Source: an uncultured Aquimarina sp. (GTDB lineage: Bacteria > Bacteroidota > Bacteroidia > Flavobacteriales > Flavobacteriaceae). Taken from it: a DNA stretch of 58,867 nucleotides. The notes below the pieces were generated by a model, which was given only the letters and a program-made list of their open reading frames with translations, had not been told where the DNA came from and made no database searches. Numbering within the stretch: position 1 is the first letter of the stretch; every line of letters begins with the position of its first letter. Made by a program: the position numbers and the translations under genes. The DNA is taken from assembly GCA_937958985.1 (NCBI GenBank), contig CALGLV010000004.1, positions 1 to 58,867 on the forward strand, written 5' to 3'. Shown here piece by piece: positions 57,742 to 58,867 of the stretch.

Positions 57742-58827
57742 TTAAAATGCATAATAAGCACCTAATACGAATGAAGATAATGCATTAATATTATCTCCTT
57801 CTGAATCTACAAAGAAATCTTCAGATGTAGAATCCAATCTCAATTCTGGCTTAATAGTCAAACCACCAACAGTATAAGAACCTGTTAAAGTTGTAGCAAA
57901 TACAGACCCATCGCCATCAGCATCTAAACCAACAACATCTTCCAAACCACCTTCTATAACTGTGAAGAACTCACCTCTTAAACCTAAGCTAAAAGATTCA
58001 GAGATTGCATATTGTGGGTATAATGCAATACCAGCAAAACCACTATCAGCATCAGTATCATTAATAGCATAAGTAGCATTAACACCTAAGTAAAAATCTT
58101 CTGCAACATCCCATCCTGTTGTAATGTCTGCTTGAAAATAATCATCAGAAAATAAGAAGTTTAGGTAAGCACTTCCTGCATCAGCAGAATATCCTAATTG
58201 TAAACCTCCAAAATATTGACCTGTAGGGTTAAATTCCGTAGCATCAGTTGGGTTTAATACTGCAGTCATTAAAGACCAATTGTCATTTAAAGCAAAATCA
58301 GCTTTTACACCTGTATGCGAAAATGGCCCGTAAGAGAACATGTAAGAAGTAGAGTAGTTAAAGTTTCCTGTCGGAGAAATTACTTCGTACCCTAAAAAAG
58401 TATTGAAGTTACCAAGTGTTAACGTCACAGCGTCAGATGCTGCATACGTAACATATAATTGATTAACTGCTGCACTTAAATCGCTTGAACCTTCTATTTC
58501 GCCTAAAGTATTAACGCCAGTTCTTCCTGAAGCAAAAACAGCATCAGCACCTCTTGGTCCGAAAACTAAATCAGCCACAAAACCAACTTTACCTACTTGC
58601 TTAGATGCAATTAAGTTTACCATACCTAATGCAAAACCATCTTGATTAGCAAATGAAGTTGCAGGCGCAACACCATCAGTATTAGAAGCATTTAAGTTTG
58701 CTTTAAAATAAGTATCAACAGAACCGGTTAGTTCGATTCCCTTTGATTCTTCTTCTTGTGCAGTAGCAGTAAAACCTACTAAAGCGATTGCCGCTAGTGC
58801 AGCTCCTTTAAAGAAATTTCTTTTCAT
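57742..58827 (-). CDS. Outer-membrane porin, BBP2/OmpL-like
   Basis: 361 residues with a signal peptide (1-23, ending TATAQ). Barrel strands are dense and the protein ends in GAYYAF with a terminal aromatic residue. IELTGSVDTYFKANLNASN near the start, SFANQDGFALGMVNLIASKQ and VGFVADLVFGPRGADAVF are typical of the putative beta-barrel porin-2 group in Flavobacteria. Such genes often lie next to an ammonium transporter, but the upstream neighbour is outside the window. The start is preceded by an A/T-rich stretch; no promoter is assigned. Confidence 0.85.
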   Translation of the reverse strand: MKRNFFKGAALAAIALVGFTATAQEEESKGIELTGSVDTYFKANLNASNTDGVAPATSFANQDGFALGMVNLIASKQVGKVGFVADLVFGPRGADAVFASGRTGVNTLGEIEGSSDLSAAVNQLYVTYAASDAVTLTLGNFNTFLGYEVISPTGNFNYSTSYMFSYGPFSHTGVKADFALNDNWSLMTAVLNPTDATEFNPTGQYFGGLQLGYSADAGSAYLNFLFSDDYFQADITTGWDVAEDFYLGVNATYAINDTDADSGFAGIALYPQYAISESFSLGLRGEFFTVIEGGLEDVVGLDADGDGSVFATTLTGSYTVGGLTIKPELRLDSTSEDFFVDSEGDNINALSSFVLGAYYAF

Positions 58828-58867
58828 AATAATTGTTAATAGTTATTAAACTTTTCTCGTTAAAATT

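Overview
The window is a single stretch of chromosome from a low-GC member of the Bacteroidota, most likely a marine Flavobacteriaceae. Support comes from the gene order of the ribosomal cluster, from promoters that fit the Bacteroidota pattern (TTG, about 19-20 bases, TAnnTTTG) instead of -35/-10 boxes, from families typical of the group (HYC_CC_PP, DUF1684, a DUF5723-like/OmpA fusion, a BBP2-type porin), and from lipoproteins carrying the Bacteroidota surface-export motif straight after the lipobox cysteine. I saw no rRNA or tRNA gene, CRISPR array, prophage or insertion sequence.

Layout. (1) 1-644: start of a surface lipoprotein, cut by the window edge. (2) 729-18069, minus strand: the complete str/S10/spc/alpha ribosomal block in the order rpsL, rpsG, fusA, rpsJ, rplC ... 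secY, infA, rpmJ, rpsM, rpsK, rpsD, rpoA, rplQ (32 genes, including two too short for a length-filtered search: rpmD and rpmJ). It is broken by structured leaders: a promoter plus attenuator-like terminator in front of rplC, and hairpins in front of rpsH, rpsD and rpoA. (3) 18216-30450: mixed housekeeping genes: an Omp85-like protein, a CLC chloride channel, a GNAT, aspS, dtd, rsgA, mgsA, DUF1684, a TPR protein and serS. (4) 30473-34752: a structured intergenic element, a four-gene secreted set that looks metal-related (HYC_CC_PP, outer-membrane channel, double-HMA protein, NHL lipoprotein), and a vitamin K-dependent carboxylase homologue. (5) 34891-39035: tandem spondin-domain lipoprotein, group III truncated haemoglobin, ribF, mscS. 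(6) 39111-47227, minus strand: a complete trp operon (trpE-G-D-C-[SDR]-F-B-A) with a leader peptide holding three consecutive Trp codons, an attenuator, and an unexpected extended-SDR gene translationally coupled between trpC and trpF. (7) 47280-58827: rhodanese, CBM-like secreted protein, gyrB, queE, OmpA-family protein, ffh-folD, SH3 protein, rluF and a porin.

How it fits together. The ribosomal block supplies the translation machinery plus RNA polymerase alpha and SecY, with apparent internal control points. The trp operon appears to be controlled by ribosome-stalling attenuation, read directly from the sequence. The best leads for new biology are the trp attenuator and the SDR gene inside that operon, the rplC and rpsD leaders, the structured element at 30473-30576, the two degenerate heptamer-repeat tracts (24646-24680 and 41191-41240), the carboxylase homologue beside the metal set, and a CLC protein lacking both glutamates used for proton coupling. 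Function assignments rest on motif recognition by eye; no database search was run.
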